Shown here: one piece after another, positions 26,417-35,647 of the stretch
Layout of the letters: each line of letters begins with the position of its first letter
How positions within the stretch are numbered: position 1 is the first letter of the stretch
Origin: Treponema socranskii subsp. socranskii VPI DR56BR1116 = ATCC 35536
GTDB taxonomy: Bacteria; Spirochaetota; Spirochaetia; Treponematales; Treponemataceae
Direction: 5' to 3'
Assembly: GCF_000468115.1 (NCBI RefSeq)
Contig: NZ_AVQI01000084.1
Span: 62,001-126,000, forward strand
DNA length: 64,000 bases
Notes under the pieces: generated by a model
What the model was told of the DNA's origin: nothing
The model's database searches: none
Seen by the model: only the letters and a program-made list of their open reading frames with translations
Made by a program: the position numbers and the translations under genes

Positions 26417-27016
26417 TTCGATATGCCGCAGCGCTTTTTCCGTATTTCGTTCGAGGGCGGAAAGGGATGAAGCATTGCGCAGCTTGACGATGGGTATACC
26501 GGTTTGTTCGTAACTTCGGTACAAGCCGCGCTGGGCACGGAAACGTTTGCAGATCGCGCGTACGGCATCTCCGTCGCGTTTTTTTGCACGTAAAAGGCGT
26601 ACCAAAAAGGGCGCTTCGACATAGAGGATCGCGCGGCACAAGCGCATGAGAGTCGGCGTTTTATAAAGCACGGCCGCGTTGAGTGCGATGTTTTTCGCCT
26701 CATGCGAATCGATTTTTTGCATCGCGCATTTTTCGATTGCGGGATAGACGATCGCTTCCTGTTTTGCAAGCAGCGACGCATCGGAAAAGACGAGCTTTCC
26801 GAGCGAGCGCCTGTCGACGCTTCCGTCCTGCCTCACGATATCGATACCGCGTTTTTGTGCGTCCTGCGAAAAGGTACGGATGATTTTATCGGCTTCGCTC
26901 TCTATCGCCTCGTGGACGAGGGCGTCCGCGTCGATGCAGAGCCAGCCGCGCTTTTCAAGCAGCTTCGCCGCCGCATTTTTTCCCGCCGCCATGGGGCCCG
27001 TAATGCAGATGATCAA
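26405..27016 (-). CDS. coaE: Dephospho-CoA kinase
   Basis: The last step of coenzyme A synthesis. The 203-residue protein has a P-loop (GPMAAGKNAA) in which Asn replaces the usual Ser/Thr after Lys, followed by the substrate-binding DADALVHE motif and the lid segment (KRDGDAVRAICKRFRAQ). The length is normal. The start ATG overlaps the stop codon of polA (ATGA), so they form an operon. Its last codons (G-L-N-stop) lie inside the palindromic repeat, which may have replaced the native 3' end. Confidence 0.92.
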   Translation of the reverse strand: MIICITGPMAAGKNAAAKLLEKRGWLCIDADALVHEAIESEADKIIRTFSQDAQKRGIDIVRQDGSVDRRSLGKLVFSDASLLAKQEAIVYPAIEKCAMQKIDSHEAKNIALNAAVLYKTPTLMRLCRAILYVEAPFLVRLLRAKKRDGDAVRAICKRFRAQRGLYRSYEQTGIPIVKLRNASSLSALERNTEKALRHIEGLN

Positions 27017-29820
27017 TGAAAGGTTCCCCAGTTTTTGCCCGCTTCGATCGAAACGCGGAGCGGAACCGAAAGCTTTACCGCGCTTTCCATTTTATTGCGT
27101 ATCATGTCGATCGTCGCATCGAGGACGGATTTTTCCGACGGGCATTCGAAGATGAGTTCGTCGTGCACTTGGAGCAAAAGGCGTGCGCCGTTTTTTTCTT
27201 TTCGGAGCGACGAGTCCACGTCGAGCATCGCCTGTTTTACGATGTCCGCCGCGCTTCCCTGTACGGGCGTATTTACCGCGATGCGTTCGGCCGCAGCTTT
27301 TTCCGTTTTGTTTTTCGAATTAATATTGATAATTTTCCGCTTCCGTCCGAAAATCGTTTCGACGTATCCGTGCGTTTCGGCAAACGAAATCGTCGAATCG
27401 ATAAAACGTCTGATCGACGAATACTGCGTAAAATAATTTTCGATAAACGAAGCGGCCTGCGTTCGTGAAATACCCAAATCGCGCGCGAGTCGGAACGCGC
27501 TCATGCCGTAGATGATGCCGAAATTGATCGTCTTTGCGACTCTCCTTTCGTCCGCCGTAACTTTTTCCGGAGGCGTCGAAAATAAAAGTGATGCCGTTGC
27601 GCGGTGGATATCGACGCCCTCGCTGAACGCTTTGCACATGTTTTTGTCGCCCGACAGGTGTGCGAGGACGACGAGTTCGATCTGCGAATAGTCTGCCGAA
27701 ATGAGATGCGTATTCGGCAAAGCGGTAAAAGCTGAGCGGATTCTCCTGCCGTCTTCGTTCCGCACCGGAATGTTTTGCAAGTTCGGATCGCGCGATGAAA
27801 GTCGTCCGGTCGCCGTTCCCGTCTGCATATAGTTCGTGTGCAAGCGTTTGTTTTTATCGCAGAGTTTCGGCAGCGCTTCGACGTAGGTCGACTGCAGCTT
27901 TGTCTTTTCGCGGTATGTGAGAATTTTTTGCGGCACCGGATGATAAGCCGAAAGTTCTTCGAGCACTGTCGTGTCCGTCGAATAACCGGTTTTCGTCTTT
28001 TTGCCGTGCGGCAATTTCAATTCTTCGAATAAAATTTCCTGCAACTGTTTCGGAGAAGCGATATTGAATTCGTGTCCGACGATTTCGTATATTTCTTTTT
28101 GCACCGTTTCGATTTCACCGGTGAGTTCGGCGTCGTATTTGTCGAGCGCTTTTGTATTTACGTGGATGCCGCGCAGTTCCATTTCCGCGAGGATCGGAAG
28201 CAGCTTCATTTCGACGTCGGTAAATAAATTTAATAATTTATTTTTTTCAAGCCGTTCGCGGAAAAGATGCCAAAGCTGCAGCGTAAAGTCGGCATCTTCG
28301 GCACCGTAGTCGGCGGCTTTATCGAGCGGCACATCGGCAAAGCTTCCTCCTTTGGGTACGATATCGTCGTATTCGATTCCCGAAAGCGAGAGATTTTTTT
28401 CCGCAAGATATTCGAGCGCGTATGAAGCCCCTCCCGTTTTATCCGGATCGAGCAGCCACGCGGCGACCATCGTGTCGGCGATTTTGCACGAAGGGGCGGG
28501 GTAGTCGCCGCCTCCCAGCGCGATGCCGTTCGTGCGAAGCACTTCGTAATCGAATTTGCCGTTGTGCATGACGACGGTGATGTCTTTGTCGGTAAAAAGC
28601 CGTGCGATTTGCGCAAGCGCATCCTGCTTTGAAATGAGCGGGCCTGAAAAAAGCGCGTCGGTGAGTACAAGCGGAACGTAGACTGCTTTGCCGGGTATCG
28701 TGCACAGCGAAAAGCCGACGAGAGAAGCGCTCATCGTGTCGAGACTGTCCGTTTCGCAGTCGAAAGCGGCACATTTTTCTTTCGATGCGATAATGCCGTC
28801 GACGATTTTTTTGAGTTCTTCGATGTCGGTTACGGCGCGGTATTCGCCTTTGTTTTTTGTAAGCGGCTTGAGCATCGGAACTTCTTCCGTATCGGATACC
28901 TGTTCGGAAGATTCGTATTGCGCCTTTCCGTTTTCCGCTGCGAGAGCGGCATAGGATTTTGCGACGGTAGGCGCTTCGTAAAATGAAAGCTTTTCCGCGG
29001 CGGCATTGAAATCGAACGAAACGGGAGGAATCGCATCTTCGAGGTTTTTTACGCACGGCACGTCGTAACATAATTTTATTAATTTTTGTGAAAAATATGC
29101 GTCGTCTTTTCCCGCCCGCAGCTTTTCACCCGCGGCTCCCTTTATTTCATCCGCATGTGCGAAAATGTTATCGAGATTTCCGTACGCGTCGATGTATTTG
29201 CACGCGGTTTTCGGCCCGACGCCTTTTACGCCCGGCACGTTGTCCGATGCGTCTCCGATGAGCGAAAGCAGATCGAGCATTTGTTCGGGAAGGACGCCCC
29301 ATTCGGCTTTAACGCCGTTGGAATCGATCGCTTTCCAAATGAGGGCGGTATCGGGTTTTAAAATCTGCGTCGTGCCGTTTACGAGCTGCATCAAATCTTT
29401 GTCGCCCGAAAGGATACGGCATGTACGCCCGCTTGCCGCCGCCTTTGCCGCAACCGTCGCGATGATATCGTCGGCTTCGTAGCCGTCGCACTGCAGGATC
29501 GGAATGCCGAGAGATGCGAGAATGTCTTCGATCCACGGGATCTGGGCGTGCAGGTCGTCGGGCGTTTTTGCGCGTGTGGCTTTGTATTCATCGTACATTT
29601 CGTGGCGGAACGTCGGCGTGCGCGAATCGAAAGCCGCAGCGATGCAGCGCGGTTTATAGTGCGTAAACACCGCGTGCAGATTTCTGAAAAAACCGAAAAG
29701 CGCGGAAATGTTTTCCCCGCGGCTGTTTGTCAGCGGCCGCGAAATAAAGGCAAAATAACAACGGTAGATGAGTCCGTACGAATCGAGGATATAGATGGTG
29801 TCGTCGTTGAATTCCTGCAT
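27013..29820 (-). CDS. polA: DNA polymerase I
   Basis: A 935-residue polymerase for Okazaki-fragment processing and repair. The order is a 5'-3' exonuclease domain (residues ~1-290), a 3'-5' exonuclease domain (~330-510, with intact FDCETDSLD) and a polymerase domain (~540-935) with motif A (DYSQIELVVLAH), the finger helix (RRVAKTINFGIIYGMS) and motif C (QVHDELIFE). All three activities look intact. A leaderless-type promoter precedes it. coaE overlaps its end by 4 nt. Confidence 0.98.
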   Translation of the reverse strand: MQEFNDDTIYILDSYGLIYRCYFAFISRPLTNSRGENISALFGFFRNLHAVFTHYKPRCIAAAFDSRTPTFRHEMYDEYKATRAKTPDDLHAQIPWIEDILASLGIPILQCDGYEADDIIATVAAKAAASGRTCRILSGDKDLMQLVNGTTQILKPDTALIWKAIDSNGVKAEWGVLPEQMLDLLSLIGDASDNVPGVKGVGPKTACKYIDAYGNLDNIFAHADEIKGAAGEKLRAGKDDAYFSQKLIKLCYDVPCVKNLEDAIPPVSFDFNAAAEKLSFYEAPTVAKSYAALAAENGKAQYESSEQVSDTEEVPMLKPLTKNKGEYRAVTDIEELKKIVDGIIASKEKCAAFDCETDSLDTMSASLVGFSLCTIPGKAVYVPLVLTDALFSGPLISKQDALAQIARLFTDKDITVVMHNGKFDYEVLRTNGIALGGGDYPAPSCKIADTMVAAWLLDPDKTGGASYALEYLAEKNLSLSGIEYDDIVPKGGSFADVPLDKAADYGAEDADFTLQLWHLFRERLEKNKLLNLFTDVEMKLLPILAEMELRGIHVNTKALDKYDAELTGEIETVQKEIYEIVGHEFNIASPKQLQEILFEELKLPHGKKTKTGYSTDTTVLEELSAYHPVPQKILTYREKTKLQSTYVEALPKLCDKNKRLHTNYMQTGTATGRLSSRDPNLQNIPVRNEDGRRIRSAFTALPNTHLISADYSQIELVVLAHLSGDKNMCKAFSEGVDIHRATASLLFSTPPEKVTADERRVAKTINFGIIYGMSAFRLARDLGISRTQAASFIENYFTQYSSIRRFIDSTISFAETHGYVETIFGRKRKIININSKNKTEKAAAERIAVNTPVQGSAADIVKQAMLDVDSSLRKEKNGARLLLQVHDELIFECPSEKSVLDATIDMIRNKMESAVKLSVPLRVSIEAGKNWGTFH

Positions 29821-29826
29821 AGCCCC

Positions 29827-29855
29827 ATTTTAGCACGGCGGAAAACGGTTTTCAA
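29827..29855 (-). promoter_or_regulatory. polA promoter, leaderless layout
   Basis: On the minus strand TTGAAA (29855-29850) and TAAAAT (29832-29827) have a 17-bp spacer. The -10 box ends 6 nt before the polA ATG. Confidence 0.6.
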
Positions 29856-29857
29856 CA

Positions 29858-30685
29858 TTATTTTTTATATAAAAATTTTTCCGGTAATGTTACGCCGAAT
29901 TCTTTTGCAAGCTGACGAAAACCTTCGGGTTCGATCGTCTGCGATTTATGCTGCGATATGGAATATACTTTTACCGAAATTTCTGCGGCTTTTTCTATCG
30001 TATGCATAAGACCGAACGTCGTGTCGAACGTTTCTCCTGCGCAAAAAATACCGTGGTGCGCCCAAATAGCGGCGTCGTAAGTTTCCATGAGCTTGCTCGT
30101 TTCGACGGCTATATCACGACCGCCGGGTACCATCCACGGCACTACGCCGATTCCTGACGGGAATACGACGGGACATTCCGTCGCGCTTTCCCACAGTTCA
30201 CGGGTGAAAATTTCATCTTTCAGCGGCAGCACGAACGTAAGTGCAATAACGTTTGTACAGTGTGCGTGATAGATGACGCGGTATGCTCCTCCGCTTAACT
30301 TTTTTTTCACTTCGTGATTCATCAAATGGGTCGGCAATTCGCTCGTCGGCTTTCCTCCGTTACGGAGTCCCCATACGATGCGGAGATTCTTTCCGGTATC
30401 GTCTATTTCGATGATACAGATATTCGCTTCCGGATCAAGCGGTATATTACGCATAAATTTTCCGCTTCCGGTTACGAGAAAATATTCACCTGCGAGTGTG
30501 CCGACTTCGCATCCGATCGGGAGCCATGCACCGCCGGTATTGAAAAACGCTTTTACTTCATCGATTTCCTCGCTCTTTATGCGATAAGAAAGATTGCCTC
30601 CGTTCCGTTCATGCCATCCTAATTCCCAGCCGTCACTGCAGACGCGGATAAACGATTTAATAAATTCAGCTTCCATTATACTCAT
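29858..30685 (-). CDS. rhaD: Rhamnulose-1-phosphate aldolase
   Basis: It cleaves L-rhamnulose 1-phosphate to dihydroxyacetone phosphate and L-lactaldehyde. The 275-residue class II aldolase aligns along its length with E. coli RhaD: GWHERNGGNLSYR, FLVTGSGKFMRN, the zinc-binding HAHCTNVIALT, and FPSGIGVVPWMVPGG. The start ATG 30685 has AGAGGT upstream. It lies 5 nt downstream of the FGGY kinase, so both are one operon. The next enzyme, a lactaldehyde reductase or dehydrogenase, is not in the window. Confidence 0.95.
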   Translation of the reverse strand: MSIMEAEFIKSFIRVCSDGWELGWHERNGGNLSYRIKSEEIDEVKAFFNTGGAWLPIGCEVGTLAGEYFLVTGSGKFMRNIPLDPEANICIIEIDDTGKNLRIVWGLRNGGKPTSELPTHLMNHEVKKKLSGGAYRVIYHAHCTNVIALTFVLPLKDEIFTRELWESATECPVVFPSGIGVVPWMVPGGRDIAVETSKLMETYDAAIWAHHGIFCAGETFDTTFGLMHTIEKAAEISVKVYSISQHKSQTIEPEGFRQLAKEFGVTLPEKFLYKK

Positions 30686-30690
30686 ACGTG

Positions 30691-32223
30691 TTACCTCTTG
30701 ATTTGCGCCGCCGTAAGCCATGCGGCTTTGTATGCTTCATAGTCGTTTATTTCGGTTTTTTTAATAGGCACCTGCTCTATTTTAATAAAATCGCCGAGTT
30801 CCGTACAGCTCTTACCGGTAAGCGCCATAAGAGCACTCATAGCGCAGCCTGTTGCGGTAGCTTCTTTCATAGTTGTCAACGCGACGCTGTTCGACGGAAA
30901 GATGGAAGAAAGCAACTCATTGTAGAGTCTGTTTTTTCGAAAGCCGCCTTCCGTATATAGAGAGGTTGTATCGGAAAAACCGACGCAGCCGACGCTCGTT
31001 TCCGTCTGAATCGCTATGGAAATATCGAGCAGCGCAAAAAAGAGTTTTTCGTTGAAAAAAACTTTCGGAACGGATTTTTCCGACAGCATCTCGTTGAGCG
31101 GGTAGAATATACCGTCTTCGTAAATGCCGGCGGCGGAAAGAGGAAAGACGCCTGATTCCGGAAGCACTCCCGGTACAAGGAATACGCGTTTTTCGGAAAG
31201 TATTTTCTGTACCGTTTGCATATCGGAAACGGGGAATGCATCCGTTTTATTTATTTTTTGATAAAGCCGTACATACGTGTCGACTTCCATCCCTCCGACA
31301 AATATTGCGGTTTTTACAGGCGTATCGAGCGCGCTTCGATTAAAGAATACCGTTTTACCGATGTCATCGGGATTGTAAAAAGATTTTGCGTTTTCCGAAA
31401 CGTCGGGATGCATGCAGACGCACCATGTTCCCGTCGAGTTGAGAATAAAGTCTTTATCGCTGCCGCGCGCGATATACGGCAAAAGCGATGCATTTGAATC
31501 GTGAATACCGGCCGTTACGATTACCGATTCGTCGAGTCCGAGCTCTTTTGCCGTTTGTGCGGAAATACATCCGAGAGAGTTGCATGTCGGTACATATATT
31601 TCGGGCATACGGTTTCGTATTTCCAAGCTGTCTACGACACTCGACCACGTATGTTCGTTTTGATTCCATAAATACGAATGGCATGCGAGATATGTCGGTT
31701 CATACGCTTTTTTACCGGTAAGCCAAAACGACCAATATTGCGGAAAACCGAGAATTACCGTCGTCCGTGCAAATCGATCGGCAAAATATTTTTGTAAAAA
31801 TAAAATGCCTTTTGCATAATTCAGTAAAGCCGGAAATTGCGGCGTATATGTTGTTGCCTGCAGCGATTCGGGACTGCCGCATTTTTCATAAAATTCACGA
31901 TGAAAATCTTCTCCCGGTTCGTAGGTGTAAAAGATACACGGTGCGCATACGGATCCGCGTTCATCGACACAGACAAATGTTGCCCCGTGCGCCGTCACCG
32001 ATATCGCCCGTACGGGATATTCTTTTGCGAAAAGACGAATGTTTTCAATAAACCATTTTTTCATACCGTCGATATCGTGTGTCGGTATATCGCCGGAGGG
32101 GCCTTTTATCATAATCGGAGAGAATTCTTTATATACGGATTCCCGCTGTACGAGGTGTTCATCGTAAACCGCGATTTTTTTATTTGTCATACCGATATCG
32201 ATAACGATAATCGCCTGCTTCAT
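30691..32223 (-). CDS. rhaB: FGGY-family sugar kinase, probably rhamnulokinase
   Basis: A 510-residue FGGY kinase. The N-terminal phosphate-binding segment (IIVIDIGMTNKKIAVYD), the substrate-side region (TAHGATFVCVD) and the ATP-binding region (LNSTGTWCVC) are visible. It sits between rhaD and the divergent AraC regulator, so rhamnulokinase is the natural role, although the sequence is not close to E. coli RhaB and other deoxyketose kinases (e.g. fuculokinase) remain possible. No Shine-Dalgarno site is seen. TACACT ends about 7 nt before the ATG with a weak -35 region, as expected of an activator-dependent promoter. Confidence 0.75.
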   Translation of the reverse strand: MKQAIIVIDIGMTNKKIAVYDEHLVQRESVYKEFSPIMIKGPSGDIPTHDIDGMKKWFIENIRLFAKEYPVRAISVTAHGATFVCVDERGSVCAPCIFYTYEPGEDFHREFYEKCGSPESLQATTYTPQFPALLNYAKGILFLQKYFADRFARTTVILGFPQYWSFWLTGKKAYEPTYLACHSYLWNQNEHTWSSVVDSLEIRNRMPEIYVPTCNSLGCISAQTAKELGLDESVIVTAGIHDSNASLLPYIARGSDKDFILNSTGTWCVCMHPDVSENAKSFYNPDDIGKTVFFNRSALDTPVKTAIFVGGMEVDTYVRLYQKINKTDAFPVSDMQTVQKILSEKRVFLVPGVLPESGVFPLSAAGIYEDGIFYPLNEMLSEKSVPKVFFNEKLFFALLDISIAIQTETSVGCVGFSDTTSLYTEGGFRKNRLYNELLSSIFPSNSVALTTMKEATATGCAMSALMALTGKSCTELGDFIKIEQVPIKKTEINDYEAYKAAWLTAAQIKR

Positions 32224-32258
32224 ATTATTCAGTGTAGCGTACCGCAGTTTTTTTTACC

Positions 32259-32287
32259 TTGACAGAACATTCAGCAACTAGGATAAT
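32259..32287 (+). promoter_or_regulatory. Strong sigma70 promoter of the AraC-type regulator
   Basis: TTGACA (32259-32264), exactly 17 bp, then GATAAT (32282-32287). The TTG of the -35 box also opens the longest reading frame, which shows that the true start must be downstream, at 32316 or 32322. Confidence 0.75.
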
Positions 32288-32315
32288 AACTGCAACTCGG
32301 TTTATAAGTCTATGT

Positions 32316-33182
32316 ATGGATATGGAAAGGTTAGTTTCAAAAAAATATTGGACGAGAGAAACGCCGTATCATTTTGAATTCCGTAACCCGCAACCCGCTT
32401 TTCCGCTGCATTCGCATGATTTTACTGAAATCGTAATCATCTATAACGGTACCGGACTGCACAGAACTCCGCAGCAATCTTTTAAACTGGAAGCGGGCGA
32501 TGTCGTGTTTATAAAACCGGGTCAAATACACGGATACGATGCCGTCGATAATCTTGTTTTGATGAATATTTTAATAAAGCCGTCGTTTCTTACCGATAAC
32601 GTTTTCGGCTTATCAACAGCACCGGGGTATTCCGATTTATTTTTATCGACGGATTCTATAAAGAGTGAGCCGCAGTCCGTTATTCATTTCAGGCTCAACC
32701 GTCTGCAATTGTTTGAAGTGCAGGCGATTTTGGAATCGATGCAGGAAGAGATCGACAGTCGGCATCTTTTATGGAATATCGAAAATACGATATACCTTTT
32801 TGAGCTGTTTATATTATTGCTCCGTATCTACAACAATCCTGCATATCCGGCGACGACTGAAAAAGATGCGTCTGCCGTTGTAAAATATGTTGAAAAAAAT
32901 TTTAGAGAAAATTTTACGATAAAGCAGCTTATGGAATGTTTTAATATGTCCGAAAGCACCGTGCTGCGTACGTTCAAGCGCGTTACGGGGTATTCCGCAT
33001 CCGAATATCAAATGCGCCGGCGCATGCTTGTGGCGATGGATGAACTTGCTTCAACGGATAAGAGCGTTACGCAAATCGCATACGATATGGGGTTCAACGA
33101 CAGCAATTATTTCAGCCGCAGTTTTCGGCGTTTTACCGGCATCACGCCGACCGCATACCGCAAACGATTTGCAAAAAAATAA
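32316..33182 (+). CDS. AraC-family regulator of the rhamnose locus
   Basis: A 288-residue regulator. An N-terminal cupin-like sugar-binding domain (FPLHSHDFTEIVIIYNGTG, then VVFIKPGQIHGY) is followed by two AraC helix-turn-helix motifs in the last 100 residues (FTIKQLMECFNMSESTVLRTFKRVTG and SVTQIAYDMGFNDSNYFSRSFRRFTG). This is the layout of RhaS/RhaR. The start is placed at 32316, downstream of the promoter. It is divergent from rhaB, with 92 bp between them, so it probably activates both the rhaBD operon and the rhaA-transport operon when sugar is bound. Confidence 0.88.
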   Translation: MDMERLVSKKYWTRETPYHFEFRNPQPAFPLHSHDFTEIVIIYNGTGLHRTPQQSFKLEAGDVVFIKPGQIHGYDAVDNLVLMNILIKPSFLTDNVFGLSTAPGYSDLFLSTDSIKSEPQSVIHFRLNRLQLFEVQAILESMQEEIDSRHLLWNIENTIYLFELFILLLRIYNNPAYPATTEKDASAVVKYVEKNFRENFTIKQLMECFNMSESTVLRTFKRVTGYSASEYQMRRRMLVAMDELASTDKSVTQIAYDMGFNDSNYFSRSFRRFTGITPTAYRKRFAKK

Positions 33183-33199
33183 CCATGCCGCCGTTTTTC

Positions 33200-34042
33200 T
33201 TACATGCCGGCAAAGCCGTCGAGAATTTTTCGTGCAAACGAACTTGCGCCGTTTACCGCCTGCTTCCAATCGTCGTTTCCCGTATACCATAATTCCGTTA
33301 CATAGCGCCTCACGCCGAGCTGCCATAATTTTTTCAGTATACGTTCAAAATCGACGACGCCGGTACCGAAAGGAACTTCACGATATTTTCCGGGCATCGT
33401 TTCTTTGATGTGCGCTGCAACGATATGTCCTTTTCCTTTTTCCATGTCGGCGAGGATATCGCTCTTATACAAGAGAGCCGCATTGTTGAGATTTCCGATA
33501 TCGGGATAGACGCCGAGGTAGGGAGATGCGATCGGCAAAATACGGCGCATCGCTTTTTCCATCGTATCCATAAAAGGCGTTTCCATCGTTTCGAATGCGA
33601 GTATGATACCTTCTTTTGCGGCGACAGCCGTACCGAGTGCGAGGTTTTTGCGGAAACGCTTTTCCGTTTCTTCCGTCGATTGCGCATAATACGTGTCGTA
33701 CCCTGCCATCTGTATGACAGGGATTCCGGCGATTCGCGCAAAGCGTATCGCTTTTTCGAGTATCTCGAGGCTTTTCGTTTCGTCTTTATCGCCGAGCGCA
33801 TACCGCCGTTGCCCGCTTAAACAGATCGAACCGAAACCCATCGATTCGCCGTATGCGACGGATACGACATCCCGTATCTGTGCATCGCTCCAATCGAGCC
33901 GCGCAAGTTTTTCATCCGTTTCGTCGATACTTATCTCGATGTAATCGTAACCGGCGCTTTTCGCTACCTGAATTTTTTCTTTCCAACCGATGTCTTTCGG
34001 CATCGCTTTTTCGTACAATCCGATTTTATACATTCTATCCAT
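33200..34042 (-). CDS. L-ribulose/L-xylulose-5-phosphate 3-epimerase (UlaE/SgbU type)
   Basis: A 280-residue TIM-barrel epimerase. It follows E. coli UlaE closely: IGLYEKAMP, DYIEISIDETDEKLARLDW, SICLSGQRRY, IQMAGYDTYY, ETMETPFMDT, YPDIGNLNN, HIVAAHIKET and the final PFGTGVVDFE. UlaE interconverts L-xylulose 5-phosphate and L-ribulose 5-phosphate. The start ATG 34042 has AAGGA 7 nt upstream. It follows the LyxK-like kinase, whose product would be its substrate. Confidence 0.9.
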   Translation of the reverse strand: MDRMYKIGLYEKAMPKDIGWKEKIQVAKSAGYDYIEISIDETDEKLARLDWSDAQIRDVVSVAYGESMGFGSICLSGQRRYALGDKDETKSLEILEKAIRFARIAGIPVIQMAGYDTYYAQSTEETEKRFRKNLALGTAVAAKEGIILAFETMETPFMDTMEKAMRRILPIASPYLGVYPDIGNLNNAALLYKSDILADMEKGKGHIVAAHIKETMPGKYREVPFGTGVVDFERILKKLWQLGVRRYVTELWYTGNDDWKQAVNGASSFARKILDGFAGM

Positions 34043-34069
34043 AGCGTTTTCCTTATCGCGAAGCGCTGT

Positions 34070-35581
34070 TCAATCGGCGTTCCAATACCGTTCAAGTCCT
34101 TGATAAAATTTTTTATAGGCAGAGAATTTTTTCCGATAAATTGCAGTTTTGTCGCTGCGCGGCAGAACGGTGGTATCTATATGCGTCATAGTTCGAGATG
34201 CGCTTGCTATCGTGTCGTTATCTCCGCAGACGACGGATGCCGCCATTGCAGCGCCGAGCGCACCGAGTTCCCGCGCTTTAACCGCTTCGACGGGATACCC
34301 CGTTACATCGGCAAACATCTGCGTCCATACGGCGGAATTGGCTGCGCCCCCTGCAAGGCGGATCGAAGCGAAATCGCGCTTGTTATGCAAAAGCTTTTCT
34401 ATATGCACCATGTGGCTGAATACGATGCCTTCGAATACCGCGCGTATAAAATGCGCTTGCGTGTGATGACTGTCGACACCGATAAAACAAGCTTTTGAAT
34501 CGGGGTTATAATTCGATCCGTATATAAACGGTAAAAATATGATATCCTGATCTTCCGGTTCAATCGATGCGACAAGATCGTCGCAGTATGCGTATATGCT
34601 TTTGCCTTGTGCACTCAGCGCATTTTTTTCGTTTTGCAAAAACCGTGCGATATACCATTCGAGATTTCCCGCCGATGTTGCACTGCTTTCTTCCAATAAA
34701 TAATAATCGTCGATACAGTAGTTCGAATTCATCATAATGCTGCGGTTTACGATCGGCTGTTTTGCAATATATTCGTTTATGCTCCAGGTTCCCGCTATAC
34801 AGCAAATATTGTTCGGATCGACGACATTCATTGCGATTGAACATGCGTCTATATCGAACATACCTCCTGCAACGGGAATTCCTTCGGGGAGCAGCGTCAG
34901 TTTTGAAACATCCGATGTTATATAACCGCACACATCCGTCGATTTTTTCAGAGGCGGGAGCGCAGCTTCCGTTTCACCTATACCGAACCAATCGAGAATT
35001 TCTTTATTAAAATTTCCGGCGCTTACGTCAAGCAGGTTTGAACCGGAATAATCGGTTATTTCGGCGAAAGCTTTCCCCGTAAGACGGTAGCGGATAAAAT
35101 CTTTTACCGCAAAAATCCATCCTGCCGCGTCATAAGATTTTCGTTCGTATTGTTTGAGCCATGCGAGCAATGCAACCGGTTGGCAGGCGAGTATATTTTG
35201 ATAATTTCGTTTGAAAACTTTTTCCGCCGTTCCGTCGCGCTGCCATTGACGTACGATAGCTCCCGCTCGCCCGTCTGTAGAAACGATACCGTTTCGTACC
35301 GGCGATCCGTCTTTTCTGCAAAGGTACAATCCTTTGCCGTGCCCGCATCCCGCGACGGCCTTTATAGCGGACGGATCTATGTTCGATTTTTCAATCGCTT
35401 CTCTGATACACTCGACGTTTGCATGCCACAGCGCATCCATATCCCGTTCCGTTTGCTGAGCACAAGGTGTAATCATTGTAAGCAGACGATGGGCACAAGC
35501 GATCTCGTTTCCTTGCGAGTCAAAAAGTACGGCTTTGCAGGATGTGCCGCCGTTATCGATTCCCATGTAGTATGAATTCAT
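34070..35581 (-). CDS. FGGY kinase, probably L-xylulokinase (LyxK type)
   Basis: A 503-residue FGGY kinase whose sequence follows E. coli LyxK: MGIDNGGTSCKAVLFD, QTERDMDALWHANVECI, GCGHGKGLYL, NGIVSTDGRAGAIVRQWQ, QPVALLAWLK, GGMFDIDACSIAMN, CIAGTWSINEYI and SSATSAGNLEWYIARF. Together with RhaA, which also isomerises L-lyxose to L-xylulose, and the UlaE-like epimerase, it would complete an L-lyxose route to L-ribulose 5-phosphate. The start ATG 35581 is preferred over TTG 35590. Confidence 0.85.
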   Translation of the reverse strand: MNSYYMGIDNGGTSCKAVLFDSQGNEIACAHRLLTMITPCAQQTERDMDALWHANVECIREAIEKSNIDPSAIKAVAGCGHGKGLYLCRKDGSPVRNGIVSTDGRAGAIVRQWQRDGTAEKVFKRNYQNILACQPVALLAWLKQYERKSYDAAGWIFAVKDFIRYRLTGKAFAEITDYSGSNLLDVSAGNFNKEILDWFGIGETEAALPPLKKSTDVCGYITSDVSKLTLLPEGIPVAGGMFDIDACSIAMNVVDPNNICCIAGTWSINEYIAKQPIVNRSIMMNSNYCIDDYYLLEESSATSAGNLEWYIARFLQNEKNALSAQGKSIYAYCDDLVASIEPEDQDIIFLPFIYGSNYNPDSKACFIGVDSHHTQAHFIRAVFEGIVFSHMVHIEKLLHNKRDFASIRLAGGAANSAVWTQMFADVTGYPVEAVKARELGALGAAMAASVVCGDNDTIASASRTMTHIDTTVLPRSDKTAIYRKKFSAYKKFYQGLERYWNAD

Positions 35582-35647
35582 TTTTCTCAAATAGACACTG
35601 CGTAAAAAGATACGGGGCGAATCGAAACGATCCGCCCCGCGAAAAAA

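Noticed and set aside
32259-32315. TTG start for the AraC regulator
   Set aside because: That TTG is the first part of the TTGACA -35 box, so it would lie upstream of the transcription start.
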